Shown here in pieces: positions 7,853-17,065 of a DNA stretch of 27,979 bases. Under the pieces are notes generated by a model. The model made no database searches. It was not told the DNA's origin and saw only the letters and a list, made by a program, of their open reading frames with translations. This DNA comes from Syntrophobacterales bacterium (GTDB taxonomy: Bacteria > Desulfobacterota > Desulfobaccia > Desulfobaccales > 0-14-0-80-60-11): NCBI GenBank assembly GCA_023229795.1, contig JALNYP010000051.1, positions 1-27,979 on the forward strand, written 5' to 3'. How positions within the stretch are numbered: the stretch's first letter is position 1; each line of letters begins with the position of its first letter. The translations under genes were made by a program, and so were the position numbers.

Positions 7853-8755
7853 CTAATCTCCTGGGCGGCGACTCAGAGAACGCGGCCACCACTCTTCCCG
7901 GCTCAGGTGGCGGCCCCGCAAGCGGTCCAACTGCTCGCGCCGTAAAAATTTTGCCAGCGTCGGGTTATCCAGCCGCTTTTCCCGCCGCAACGCAGCCAGC
8001 AAGTAACCCAGCGGCATCAACAGACTCATCAGGAAAGGGCGCTCCACGGCCCGGTACAGCGTCTTCGCCAGCATAAACAGCGGATGGGCCCGAATCACAT
8101 AATAGCAGCGGCCATAGCGCAGGTTGGCCTGGGCCATGCCCGTGGCGGACCCGGTCAGGCGCAGATGGTAGAGGGGCAGATCCCGAAAGCTGCGGGTCTG
8201 CCAGCCGAGCCGGCGAGCCTGGGCCACGTCCAGGATGTCCCAACCCAAAATAGGAATCAACCCGCCCATGTCGCGCAGACAGGTATAGCGGTAGGTTTTG
8301 CAGGCCCCGGTGACATGGTAGTCGGAGATGCGCTCCAGCACCCATTTCCCCTGCTGTTGGTTGTAGGTCTTGCCCGAAGCGATCCCCAGGCGGGGTTCTT
8401 CCTGAAAGCGGGCCAGCAGGGTGGCAAAATACTCGGGTGGCAGGAGCACGTCGGCGTCCATCTTGACTACAAACCGGGGATCTGCTTCGAGCCGGGCGCA
8501 TCCGGCGTTGAACACACGCACCACGTTGCTCCCCAGGGCCGGACCGGGAACGCCCTGCACTTGCAGGGGCTCGATAAAAGGATACCGGAGGGCTGCGGCC
8601 TGAAGCACTTTCCAGGTATCGTCGCTGGACCGGTCATCCACGATCACCCATTTCGCCGGTTTTAAGGTTTGGGCCGCAATGGCGGCCATCACCCGAGGCA
8701 GAAAGGCCGCTTCATTATGGGCCGGTGTGATGATGTGGTAGGAAAGCGCCCTCAT
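7853..8755 (-). CDS. Glycosyltransferase family 2
   Basis: This 300-residue inverting GT-A glycosyltransferase probably adds one sugar to the EPS repeat unit on the cytoplasmic side of the membrane. PAHNE at 11-15 and VDDRSSDDT at 39-47 form the nucleotide-sugar binding region. The metal-binding D100-A-D102 is intact. A hydrophobic stretch near residues 230-255 (FLMSLLMPLGYLLAALRR) may associate with the membrane. The ATG overlaps the stop of the upstream GT4 gene as ATGA, so the two are translationally coupled. The sugar donor is unknown. Confidence 0.92.
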   Translation of the reverse strand: MRALSYHIITPAHNEAAFLPRVMAAIAAQTLKPAKWVIVDDRSSDDTWKVLQAAALRYPFIEPLQVQGVPGPALGSNVVRVFNAGCARLEADPRFVVKMDADVLLPPEYFATLLARFQEEPRLGIASGKTYNQQQGKWVLERISDYHVTGACKTYRYTCLRDMGGLIPILGWDILDVAQARRLGWQTRSFRDLPLYHLRLTGSATGMAQANLRYGRCYYVIRAHPLFMLAKTLYRAVERPFLMSLLMPLGYLLAALRREKRLDNPTLAKFLRREQLDRLRGRHLSREEWWPRSLSRRPGD

Positions 8756-10011
8756 TCAGGGTTAACTCCGCGGTCTCCTGGCACCCAGGGAAGCTCCCGG
8801 GCAAAGACGTTCATCAGTTTTCGGGCATTCCGCCGGAGGTCAAAGAGATTCTCCGCTTGCCGCCGCCCCTCGAGGCCCAGACGGATCAGGTCTGCTGGTT
8901 GGGACAGTAACCGGAAGAACTGATCCGCCAGGTCCACGGCATTCCCCGGGGTGAACAGGTAGCCGGTTCGCCCCTCCTCCACCATTTCGGGGATAGCGGT
9001 AATGCGGGGTGCGATCACCGCCCGGGCCTTGGCCATAGCTTCGATAATCACCATGGGAGTGCCTTCGCTACGGGAGGACAGGACCAACACCTGGGACCAG
9101 TCATAGAGCTGGGCCACCTCCGCTTCGTAGCGTACTCCCAGGAACTGCACACGGTCCTGGAGATTCAAAGAGACTACGAGGTTTTGTAATTCCTCTCTCA
9201 GGGGGCCATCGCCGACTATCCGGCACTGAAAACCCTCACCCAGATCCCTGAGACGGGCCAGGGCCAGGATGAGCACTTCCTGGGCCTTGACCGGCACCAG
9301 GCGGCCGATATGCAAAATCCGCAGGGGCAAATCCGTCCCGGGGGGCGCCGGCGTGGACCAGGGAGGCGCCTGCAAATCGAGGCCGCCGGGGACCACGTAA
9401 AAACGTTGCGTCGCCAGGGAGGGGAATCGCCGGCGCAGGTTTTCGACGTGGAAGTGGCAATTGGAGATGATGAAGCGGGCGCCCCGCAGCTTGTCTTCCA
9501 GGAGCGGGTTGTCCAGGAGCACGTCCGACCCATGGATGCTCAGGCTGTACGGCAGGCCGCAGAGCGCTTCCAGGAAGAGGGCGACTGCCGCGGCGCCATA
9601 AGCAAAATGGACGTGCACGTGGGGCGCCCGGCAGGCCAGAAGATGCTCGGCCAGGACCGCCGCGCCGGCTAATTGGCCGAAGTTTTTCAGGCGCGGCCCG
9701 GGGGACTTATCCCGCAGCCGGAAGGCCAGGTCCAGCGTTGCGGCGTAGCGCCGGGGCCAGCGTTTCCAGGCCCGCAGGTTGGCCTTCAGGTAAACCCGCA
9801 CCTGTACCGGAGTCAGATAAAAGGTCCGCTGTTGCAGGTCTTGGTCCTGGGGATGGAAATTGTCGGGCGCCGGGCGCCGGTTGGCCAGCAGCAGGAAATT
9901 TAGCCCCAGTTTCTCCGTGGCTCGCACCTGATGTTGGGCAAAGGTGGTGGTCAAGGCGGGAAAGATTGAAAAATAATAGGCCAGATGAATGGGCGCCGTG
10001 AGCTTAGTCAA
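8752..10011 (-). CDS. Glycosyltransferase family 4 (group 1)
   Basis: This GT-B retaining glycosyltransferase of about 419 residues likely extends the EPS repeat unit in the cytoplasm. The C-terminal Rossmann domain carries HIGRLVPVKAQE and the E-x7-E motif SEGTPMVIIEAMA, both GT4 hallmarks. HVHVHFAYGAAAVA and SIHGSDV belong to the N-terminal acceptor-side domain. I prefer the TTG at 10011: it overlaps the upstream stop and has GGAG with about 7-nt spacing, and it begins right before the conserved IHLAYYFSIFP segment. An ATG at 10065 would add 18 residues lying inside the upstream gene. Confidence 0.9.
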   Translation of the reverse strand: MTKLTAPIHLAYYFSIFPALTTTFAQHQVRATEKLGLNFLLLANRRPAPDNFHPQDQDLQQRTFYLTPVQVRVYLKANLRAWKRWPRRYAATLDLAFRLRDKSPGPRLKNFGQLAGAAVLAEHLLACRAPHVHVHFAYGAAAVALFLEALCGLPYSLSIHGSDVLLDNPLLEDKLRGARFIISNCHFHVENLRRRFPSLATQRFYVVPGGLDLQAPPWSTPAPPGTDLPLRILHIGRLVPVKAQEVLILALARLRDLGEGFQCRIVGDGPLREELQNLVVSLNLQDRVQFLGVRYEAEVAQLYDWSQVLVLSSRSEGTPMVIIEAMAKARAVIAPRITAIPEMVEEGRTGYLFTPGNAVDLADQFFRLLSQPADLIRLGLEGRRQAENLFDLRRNARKLMNVFARELPWVPGDRGVNPE

Positions 10012-11830
10012 TGTCGCTCTCCAGGTAGGCCGCACCGATGGCATGGTCACCGGTATAATCGGCAAGGGTGGAGGTTAGGGTGAATAACGTCCAAAGTTGA
10101 AGCTTATCAAAGTCCTGGGGCCGACTGAGCACTTCCCGGAGGGCCCGGGGATCGAGGTAATGAGGAATGGCCGGGCAGCCGGTGCTTTGCTCTCGCAGGC
10201 AGGCAAGCATCCTGGAGGTGGGCCCAACCCGATCGTAATACCCCATGAGTTTTCTCAAACGCCGCACCATCTCGGGGCGCCGCCGGGTGAGCCCCTTGAG
10301 GCGATATAGCAGAGCAAATTTCAGTGACGCCAGAGGCGCCTGCCAGTTGGCATAGTCGACCTGCGCCACCCCTGGATGGAGTTCCGTCAGAAACTCCTGG
10401 TAAAAGCGGCATTCCCCTTTGTCCCTATCGGGACAACTCATGGCGTAGGTAAAAAAATCAGGGGAATAGAAGGGAGTGACGCTCCAAAAAAACTGGCGGT
10501 TGCGATCCTCGCCTTCGTTGTACATCTTGGTAACCATTTCCAGACAAGAAAAGTGCCGGTATTGCCACTCTGGAGACTTTTCCGGATAGGAGGCCAGGCG
10601 CTCGAAGAGTTCGGCCTTAATTTCATTTCCCGCCAGCCCCGTCAGGGCCGCCACCCGGTCCAGGGGCCAGACCTGGTCTCGCTCTATGACATATTCCAAC
10701 AAGGCCTCCGGAGTGCGTAACCGGCGGTAGGGGCGGGAATCCCTCAGAGTGTCGCCCCCGCCATCGCCGGTAAAGTAGGTGAGCCCCGGTCCGAATTTTT
10801 CCAGCAGCAGTTGGAAAAATGGCAAGATAAAGCTCATCCGCAAATCGTTGGTCCCGCTTTTTAGATTAAGGAGCCGCACCAGGTCTTTCCCCCGGGGAGG
10901 CGGTAGGTGGAACGACTGCCAATTCACCCCCAAGATCTCGGCCACCTGGGCGGCGGCCCGGACGTCCGCGGCATTGGTCTGCTGGGCATTTAAGAATGTG
11001 GCCGCGTCAAAGGGAATCTTTTCCCGCCACAACCCGGCGGCGACCGCCCGGGAATCGAGCCCGCCACTCAGGGATACCAGGTGAGGTCCGTTCCCGGTGG
11101 CCCGCACCCGGCAGGCTCCCCGGAATCGGGAGGCCAGATTCCGGGCATTTTCCGCCGGGCTTTGACGGTGCTCCTCACCTTCCAGGTTAAACTCATGCAG
11201 TCTGTCCACCTGGATGGAGGAACACCGCGGGTCAATCATTACCAGAGAAGCCCGCTCCAATGCCTGAATAGCGGCAAACCAGGTCCTTTTTCCCAGAGGA
11301 AAACCCAGGAGCAGATATTGAGCCAGGGCCATCCGGTCAAAATCGGCCGCCCCCAGCACCCGGGTAACCAGTCTCAGGTCCCGGGACAGGATGAGAACGC
11401 CTTCCCGGAGATGGAAATAGGTGGGCAAGCGCCCGAAAACATCGTTAATAACGGCGATGCGCCCGTCGGTTTTATGGACCATGACCAGGAGAAAATCGCC
11501 GTCAGCCTCCCGCACCCAACGGGCCAGGTGAGGTCTGGGATCTTTGTGAGCAGTGAATACTCGGTGGGCTAAGCTGAAAAGTTCTGCCGCCAACTTGGCT
11601 TCTTCCAAGTGGTAAAGGCGGCCTTCCAGGTGGATCAGTAAATCTTTGTTTTCCCAAGCAGCCACCGGATAATGTGCGGAGATGGTGCAACTCAGGTGCG
11701 TCAGTTTATCCTGCCAGACGAGGCGCTGGCTGAAGCCCGGTAGGCCAATGCTTTCCAGTCCTTGGGGGAGGTCGGTGCCGGCAAAATTCAGGCCCCGCCT
11801 CAAGTCGCAGATCAGATGGGTCCCCAGCAA
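10004..11830 (-). CDS. Asparagine-synthase-like protein without the glutaminase Cys
   Basis: This 608-residue cytoplasmic protein has an N-terminal Ntn/glutaminase-like domain (about 1-205) and an ATP-pyrophosphatase synthetase domain (about 225-600). The PP-loop LSGGLDSRAVAAG is intact at 254-266, so adenylation chemistry is plausible. The glutaminase nucleophile, Cys at position 2 in AsnB, is absent: the protein starts M-L-G-T-H. The TTG start is well supported (AAGGAGG, 8-nt spacing), and an in-frame TGA closes the frame upstream with no other start. It may use ammonia, or amidate or ligate a sugar acid, as suspected for AsnB-like proteins in EPS loci. Substrate unknown. Confidence 0.85.
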   Translation of the reverse strand: MLGTHLICDLRRGLNFAGTDLPQGLESIGLPGFSQRLVWQDKLTHLSCTISAHYPVAAWENKDLLIHLEGRLYHLEEAKLAAELFSLAHRVFTAHKDPRPHLARWVREADGDFLLVMVHKTDGRIAVINDVFGRLPTYFHLREGVLILSRDLRLVTRVLGAADFDRMALAQYLLLGFPLGKRTWFAAIQALERASLVMIDPRCSSIQVDRLHEFNLEGEEHRQSPAENARNLASRFRGACRVRATGNGPHLVSLSGGLDSRAVAAGLWREKIPFDAATFLNAQQTNAADVRAAAQVAEILGVNWQSFHLPPPRGKDLVRLLNLKSGTNDLRMSFILPFFQLLLEKFGPGLTYFTGDGGGDTLRDSRPYRRLRTPEALLEYVIERDQVWPLDRVAALTGLAGNEIKAELFERLASYPEKSPEWQYRHFSCLEMVTKMYNEGEDRNRQFFWSVTPFYSPDFFTYAMSCPDRDKGECRFYQEFLTELHPGVAQVDYANWQAPLASLKFALLYRLKGLTRRRPEMVRRLRKLMGYYDRVGPTSRMLACLREQSTGCPAIPHYLDPRALREVLSRPQDFDKLQLWTLFTLTSTLADYTGDHAIGAAYLESDID

Positions 11831-11871
11831 GGATTTTTCCTCCTTAAGGAATGGTCAGGCAACATTCCGAG

Positions 11872-13332
11872 TCAGACCACTTCCAGTTCTTTGCGTTTCC
11901 ATCTGATTAACTCTCGGGCCGCTCGCAGTTCGTCCCGGGAAAGAGCCCCGGTGATGACCATGAATAATATGAAGCCCACGGCCATTATGGCCAGCCCAAG
12001 GAAAAAATTGACCTGCCAGACCGTCAATCCTCGCCCCAGGCCAAAGCACAGAAGGCCGGCCAGCAAGGGCCGCAGCGTCACCTGCCCCAATCCCAAGGTC
12101 CACACCTGGTGCCAGCCGATGGCCTGGAGCATCAGGAAAAGCACCAGGACTTCGGAGATCAGACTGCCTCCTGCCGCCCCGTTTTGGCGGTAGATCGGGA
12201 TCAGGACCAGGTTAAGGCCAAGGTTCAAAAGCGCGGCCGCTACAAAAATCACCGCAATCTTTCGTTCCCGATCCAGGACGATCAGGCAATTGGACAGTGA
12301 CAGGTTAGTAAAGCTCAGTACCAGAGCCGCGGACAAGATCATCAGCGTCAGGATGGCAGGTTTAAACGCCGGCCCGAAGATGAGCAGGATGAAGCCTTCG
12401 GCCATGCCCCCGAGGACTGCGGCCAGCCCCAAGCCGATCAACAGAAGATATTTGAAATACGGACGAAATACGGCGCCGAAGGACTCCCAACCTAAAGTTA
12501 TCTGTCGGCTCAGTACCGGCAGGAAAGCTCCGGTAAAAGCATCGGGCAAAAATTCGAAGGAGCCGCAAAAGCGCAGGGCCGCGGCATAAAAGCCGGTGGC
12601 GACGTCTCCGGCCATGAAAGAGAGCATGAACATGTTGAGAGAAACATACAGGATCAACGCCACCCGGATGAGGAGAAATTGCCAGGTGGACCTGACCAGT
12701 TGCCGCAGGTTGTTCCAGGTGACCCGGTGGAAGGGATTGCCGATTTTCTTGATAAACAGGCCCCAGGCCAGGAGGCAGGCGCCTATCTGAGCCGCAAGCT
12801 CCAAGCTGGCGAGGGTGACCAGCCCCCGGCCGGCAAGGATGGCGGCTATACCGACCCCGCCGTAGACCAGGCGAAAGCTGATGACCACCAGGGCCTCGTA
12901 TTTGGCCTGCTGATGGGCGCGGAAAAAGGAGGTGCTGGAGACAATGTTGGCCCGAAAAAACAGGGACAGGCTTAGCAGCCAGATTACCCAGCGTTTCAGG
13001 TCACTGTCCACGATGGTCAGGCTCAAGGCCAGGATAACGAGCGCACACCCGGCGTAGATCAGGAGCTTGAGGGCGAAGACCTGGCTGAACAAGGGCCCCG
13101 CCAGCTCGGGCTGTTTTCCCACCTCCCGCTGGATATAGCGCTCCAGGCCAAAATTAACCAGGATATCAAAAAGATTTACAAAGGTGAGGGCAAAGGCATA
13201 GATGCCCATCATCCCCGGACCGAGACGCCGGGCCACAAAAATTACCAGCACCAGACTGACTAACCGGGTGAGAAGTTCGGTGGCGCTGAGCAGCACGGTA
13301 TTGAGAGCTATTTTGCGGTGGGTGGCTTCCAC
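11872..13332 (-). CDS. Wzx-type polysaccharide flippase (MOP superfamily)
   Basis: This 486-residue integral membrane protein, with about 12-14 hydrophobic segments, is predicted to flip the undecaprenyl-diphosphate-linked repeat unit across the inner membrane. The N-terminal signature is typical of the polysaccharide transporter family: a run into VSLVLVIFVARRLGPGMMG, then a YAFALTF helix. A cluster of charged residues ends the C-terminus. The GTG start lies 25 bp inside the upstream GT4 gene, in another frame, with a weak purine-rich site ahead. Flippase, polymerase and Wzz in one locus indicate Wzx/Wzy-dependent assembly rather than an ABC exporter. Confidence 0.92.
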   Translation of the reverse strand: MEATHRKIALNTVLLSATELLTRLVSLVLVIFVARRLGPGMMGIYAFALTFVNLFDILVNFGLERYIQREVGKQPELAGPLFSQVFALKLLIYAGCALVILALSLTIVDSDLKRWVIWLLSLSLFFRANIVSSTSFFRAHQQAKYEALVVISFRLVYGGVGIAAILAGRGLVTLASLELAAQIGACLLAWGLFIKKIGNPFHRVTWNNLRQLVRSTWQFLLIRVALILYVSLNMFMLSFMAGDVATGFYAAALRFCGSFEFLPDAFTGAFLPVLSRQITLGWESFGAVFRPYFKYLLLIGLGLAAVLGGMAEGFILLIFGPAFKPAILTLMILSAALVLSFTNLSLSNCLIVLDRERKIAVIFVAAALLNLGLNLVLIPIYRQNGAAGGSLISEVLVLFLMLQAIGWHQVWTLGLGQVTLRPLLAGLLCFGLGRGLTVWQVNFFLGLAIMAVGFILFMVITGALSRDELRAARELIRWKRKELEVV

Positions 13333-14480
13333 GACTTTTCCATAATCCTCAAAATGTCTGCGGCCACGGCTTTCCAGGTCAGGCGGTTCATGACGAAATG
13401 GTGCAGATTCCGGGCCCTCCGGGCTGCCTCCGCCGGGTTCTGGTGCAGCCGGAGAATGGCCGCGGCCAGGGCGTCAGGGTCCCCAGGCGGGACCAAAACC
13501 ACTCCGCGCCGCACCTCTGCCGGGTAGCCCTCCAGGGAGTAGCCCGCGGTGATCGACGGCAAGTTGAAGCTGGCATAGGTGGCCATCTTGGTATGGATAG
13601 GACCATGTTCCAAGACCGCCGCCGGCGTCAGGGACATGAGCCCCACATCCATGGCGGGCAATACCCGGGCGTAGGCCGCCTCGGGCAGGTAGCCGGTGAG
13701 CACTAGCCGGTCCGTTAACCCCAGGGCCGCAGCCTGCTCTTTAACCCTATCCATCCCTGAGCCGCTGCCCACCATAATAAAATAGAGGTGGGGAATCCGG
13801 TCCAGACACTTGACCATGGCGGCCAACATGGCGCCAAAATCATATCTTGGCCAAATGGTGCCAAGGTATCCCAGGCAAAACGAGTCGGCCGGCAGCCCCA
13901 GCCTTTTCTTGGCCTCGGCCTTGGTGGGTATCCCGCTCAGGTCCAATTCCTCGGTGCCGTTTAAGATCACCTGAATCTTCGGCCGCGGGATGCCATAGTC
14001 ACGGTGGATCATCTCGGCCCGGGGCACCGAGGGGACAATAAAACCCGCGGCCCGGCGATAATCCATCCCCAGGCTGATTTTCACCAATCTTTTGACGAGC
14101 GCGGGATAGCAGCCTGACAAGGGGCTGTCGTTGACTTCCAGATAAAGGGGAATGCCGAAGAGCTGCGAACATAGCCGAGGCCCGATAAAGACGTCCATAT
14201 CCCGGGCGTAAATGGCATCATATCGGCCATGCCGGCTTAACGACCAGAGGAGGAAGGTACTATACGGCACCTCCCGCAAAAAAAAACTCCGGCCGCCATG
14301 GTAGGAGCTGATGAAATGGAAACGTACCCCGGAGCACGGCCGAGGCGGGCAAGACGGCCGGGGCACGATGGCGTCAACCTGGCAGCCGTTGGCCGCAAAA
14401 CCGCCGATGATGCCCAGGGTATGCGTCTGGCAGGCGCTGGGGGTGTCCAGGTCAACATAGGAAAAGTAAAGAATTTTCAT
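13308..14480 (-). CDS. Glycosyltransferase family 4 (group 1)
   Basis: This 390-residue GT-B glycosyltransferase probably adds a sugar to the EPS repeat unit. The N-terminus MKILYFSYVDLDTPSACQTH resembles the Gly-rich acceptor-domain start of GT4 proteins. VILNGTEELDL and GYLGTIWPRYDFGAML lead into the donor-binding domain. The usual E-x7-E region is altered to EHGPIHTKMATYASFNLPSI, retaining Lys and the Pro-S/V-I end. The ATG at 14480 diverges from the deacetylase gene with about 60 bp between the two starts, so a promoter for the second minus-strand transcription unit may lie there. Confidence 0.9.
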   Translation of the reverse strand: MKILYFSYVDLDTPSACQTHTLGIIGGFAANGCQVDAIVPRPSCPPRPCSGVRFHFISSYHGGRSFFLREVPYSTFLLWSLSRHGRYDAIYARDMDVFIGPRLCSQLFGIPLYLEVNDSPLSGCYPALVKRLVKISLGMDYRRAAGFIVPSVPRAEMIHRDYGIPRPKIQVILNGTEELDLSGIPTKAEAKKRLGLPADSFCLGYLGTIWPRYDFGAMLAAMVKCLDRIPHLYFIMVGSGSGMDRVKEQAAALGLTDRLVLTGYLPEAAYARVLPAMDVGLMSLTPAAVLEHGPIHTKMATYASFNLPSITAGYSLEGYPAEVRRGVVLVPPGDPDALAAAILRLHQNPAEAARRARNLHHFVMNRLTWKAVAADILRIMEKSWKPPTAK

Positions 14481-14540
14481 TGAATTATGTTGTTAAGGGC
14501 ATTACTCTCCAAGTTAATCGATCTCCCGGAGAGCGCTCGC

Positions 14541-15278
14541 ATGCGCCTGATTATTAATGCCGATGACCTGGGGAGCAACCCTCAGGTTAATACCGCCATT
14601 TTTGACTTCATGGCCGGGCGGCTGGTGACTTCGGCCACCATCATGGCCAATGGCCCGGCTTTGGAGGAGTGCCTGGCGCAGATACCTGCTTATCCCTCCT
14701 GCTCGTTCGGTATCCATCTCAATATCACCGAGTTCCGGCCCCTGGCCGCTCACCCCGCCTTAAAGGCGTTGCTGGACTCCCGGGGAAATCTGAGCCTGGC
14801 AAATTACCGCCGGGCTCGCCTGGGGCCGGCTCTGAGAGAAGCTATCTTCTGGGAATGGTCGGCCCAGGTCCGCCGGCTTCGCTCTGCCGGCCTGGAGATC
14901 AGTCACCTCGACTCCCACCAGGGAGTGCACACTGATCCCCGGCTTTTCCTGGTTCTAAAGCGGCTCCAGAGGGCCTTCGGGATCAGGAAGGTCAGGATCG
15001 CCCCCAACATTTCCCTGGACCCCCGGATTGCTTACCGGCAAAACCGCCTCTGGAACCTGCTCCTGCGTTATTTCTATGCCACCACCACCACCTCGGGGTT
15101 TACGGATTTGGCCACCTTCCTGGAAGCGCCGGAGCAGATCCGGCGGCAACACCGCAGCCTAGAACTCATGGTGCATCCAGGGCATTCTGAGTTTGCCGCA
15201 GAGACTTTGGCCTTGCAAACCCCCTGGACCGAGGCCTTGCCCTTTGCCGTCCGGCTCATCAGTTACCGGGAATTGTAA
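14541..15278 (+). CDS. ChbG/YdjC-family carbohydrate deacetylase
   Basis: This 245-residue cytoplasmic enzyme likely removes an acetyl group from an N-acetylated sugar. The YdjC fold shows D8-D9 in INADDLG, H59 in FGIHLN, and HLDSHQGVH at 122-130, covering the expected metal ligands and catalytic Asp. ELMVHPG near the C-terminus is also a family motif. The ATG at 14541 has GGAGAG with 7-nt spacing and places INADDLG at the N-terminus; the ATG at 14487 has no ribosome-binding site. It is the only + strand gene inside the EPS locus, and its 3' end overlaps the convergent wzy gene by 16 bp. Free amino sugars in the polymer would fit. Confidence 0.9.
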   Translation: MRLIINADDLGSNPQVNTAIFDFMAGRLVTSATIMANGPALEECLAQIPAYPSCSFGIHLNITEFRPLAAHPALKALLDSRGNLSLANYRRARLGPALREAIFWEWSAQVRRLRSAGLEISHLDSHQGVHTDPRLFLVLKRLQRAFGIRKVRIAPNISLDPRIAYRQNRLWNLLLRYFYATTTTSGFTDLATFLEAPEQIRRQHRSLELMVHPGHSEFAAETLALQTPWTEALPFAVRLISYREL

Positions 15279-16771
15279 GCGGCCTGCTTCGTTGGCGAGT
15301 TCGCCGCCTTCTGGCGGCTTACCTGGACCAGGGCCAGGGAAAACCCGGCCAGAAGCCAGAAGGGGTCCCCCAGTAAAACATAGTTGTAGTCGGTGACCCG
15401 AAAAATACACCATGCCACGAAATTGCCCAACAGCCCTATAGCCAGATAAGGCAGCAAGGGATCATCCCGAGACTGACTCAGGCGAAAGAGCCGGATCATA
15501 ATATAAAAAATTATCGTGAGAAATAGGCCCAGGGCCGGCAGGCCTTGCTCGGCGGCGATGAGGAGAAATTCGTTGTGCACCGGGCGAGGGAACTCATAGG
15601 AAATTCCTTCCGGGGTAATGTCGTAGTCGGGAGCCGCGAAGATGTAATTGCCCAGTCCGATCCCTAACCAGGGGTGCTGGTAAATAGTATTCAGGGCCAC
15701 CCAGGTCATGGGAATGCGGGACTCGGCAGCCCCATAGTCCTCCAGAAAAAGGCGTTGCCTGAGCGGAGTAATGAATGCCACCGTAGTGATGACAAAGACT
15801 ATCAGCACCACCAGAGAAAAAAGGAGGGAAAGGACCTGTTGCCTGCTCCAGCGCAGGAAACCAAGATACAAGGTGAACATGCCGGCAAAGCTCAGGGCTA
15901 ACCAGCCCCCCCGGGAAAAGGTCAGGATCAGGGCGGTACCGATCAACACTAAGGTCAGGCCGAGCACCAGCTTCGTTTCCCGCACGATGGGAGCCAACAA
16001 AAGAGCTAAATTGAGCAGTACCAGCATGACAAGATAGCCCGCCAGGTTATTGGGGTGGCCAAAGGTCCCCGATACCCGGCTGACGATCTCGCTCCCCGCC
16101 TCCATAACGTTGTAGGATTTGGGTTCTCCAAAGATCTGCAGGCCGAGGAGGCCCCCCGAAACATACTGGGCCATGCCCAGGAGCGCCTGGAGGACACCGG
16201 TGAGCACCAGCACCGCAGTAATATTGAAAACCGTCCGACGGTCCCGGATGTTATTGGCAAAATAGAGGCAGATCAGCCAGCTCTCGAAAAGCAGCCAGAG
16301 GTTGCTGAACTTGATGATTCCCGGCATGGGGGCGCGGCTTAGACCGGCCAGGCTTAGACACCAGATCAGCAGGAAAGGAATCGAGATCCAGGGAAAAAGG
16401 TTGGTCTTGAGGCTGGAATCTGCGGCCAGCCGGACCAGCCAGGAGATCATGAGGCAGAAGAATACTACCTCAAAGATGGTAATGCGGAAGCCTCTGACGG
16501 GCCAGATAAAGGTGGCGGACTCCAGATAAATAGGGTGAAAGCTGAGAAAGACACTGGTCAATACTACGCTCACGTACAGGAGCAGCTTTTCCCTCTGGCG
16601 CACGATGGCAAAGCAGGCAGCCACTACTATCATGAAGAGAGTAAAAACCGTCCACTTGGGGGGCAGATATACTGCGACGCACAGGCTGAGGCCGATAACC
16701 AGTCCGATTAAGAGAACCAGACCGGCATCGAGGCGGCGGTAGCTGGAAATGGGGGCAACCGAATAGTTCAT
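15263..16771 (-). CDS. O-antigen ligase/polymerase (Wzy_C) family membrane protein
   Basis: This 502-residue protein with about 11-13 membrane segments likely polymerises lipid-linked EPS repeat units on the periplasmic face. The Wzy_C/O-antigen-ligase signature is visible: SGTFGHPNNLAGYL, TFSRGGWLAL, then a large periplasmic loop around HPWLGIGLGNY and PVHNEFLLIAAEQG. In this superfamily the loop holds the Arg and His residues thought to act on the acceptor or donor. Polymerase is favoured over lipid A ligase because Wzx, Wzz and Wza homologues share the locus. It begins 38 bp after the small membrane-protein gene. Confidence 0.9.
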   Translation of the reverse strand: MNYSVAPISSYRRLDAGLVLLIGLVIGLSLCVAVYLPPKWTVFTLFMIVVAACFAIVRQREKLLLYVSVVLTSVFLSFHPIYLESATFIWPVRGFRITIFEVVFFCLMISWLVRLAADSSLKTNLFPWISIPFLLIWCLSLAGLSRAPMPGIIKFSNLWLLFESWLICLYFANNIRDRRTVFNITAVLVLTGVLQALLGMAQYVSGGLLGLQIFGEPKSYNVMEAGSEIVSRVSGTFGHPNNLAGYLVMLVLLNLALLLAPIVRETKLVLGLTLVLIGTALILTFSRGGWLALSFAGMFTLYLGFLRWSRQQVLSLLFSLVVLIVFVITTVAFITPLRQRLFLEDYGAAESRIPMTWVALNTIYQHPWLGIGLGNYIFAAPDYDITPEGISYEFPRPVHNEFLLIAAEQGLPALGLFLTIIFYIMIRLFRLSQSRDDPLLPYLAIGLLGNFVAWCIFRVTDYNYVLLGDPFWLLAGFSLALVQVSRQKAANSPTKQAAYNSR

Positions 16772-16809
16772 GGCCGTTCGTGGTTAATTGGGCGGTCCGG
16801 TGTTTGCCG

Positions 16810-16986
16810 TTAGCCTCCCAAGGCTTTCCGGGGGATGGTAAACATTTCCCTCTCCCAGGTCCAGACTAAGATTATGACTGCTATGATAAGAAAGATACCA
16901 AGTAAGATGAAGGAGATGGTCCAGACATAGTCCCCAAATCTGAAGGTTTTCTTTTCCGGGGCCTGGTTCCCGTTATGAGCCGTCAT
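16810..16986 (-). CDS. Small single-pass membrane protein
   Basis: This 58-residue protein has a charged N-terminal arm (PEKKTFRFGD), one strong transmembrane helix (VWTISFILLGIFLIIAVII) and a polar tail with a WEREMF segment. AGGA lies 9 nt before the ATG at 16986. An ATG at 17031 would add 15 residues. I do not recognise the family. It lies between the export lipoprotein and the polymerase in the same direction, with normal spacing, and may be an accessory subunit of the export complex. A longer reading up to 17217 would overlap the export gene and is rejected. Confidence 0.6.
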   Translation of the reverse strand: MTAHNGNQAPEKKTFRFGDYVWTISFILLGIFLIIAVIILVWTWEREMFTIPRKALGG

Positions 16987-17065
16987 GGAGAGATTCCTGC
17001 AGAAACGTCTGAAACGCGCAAATTCAGTCATAGCGCCTACCCACGAACACTGGGGACCATAAGCC

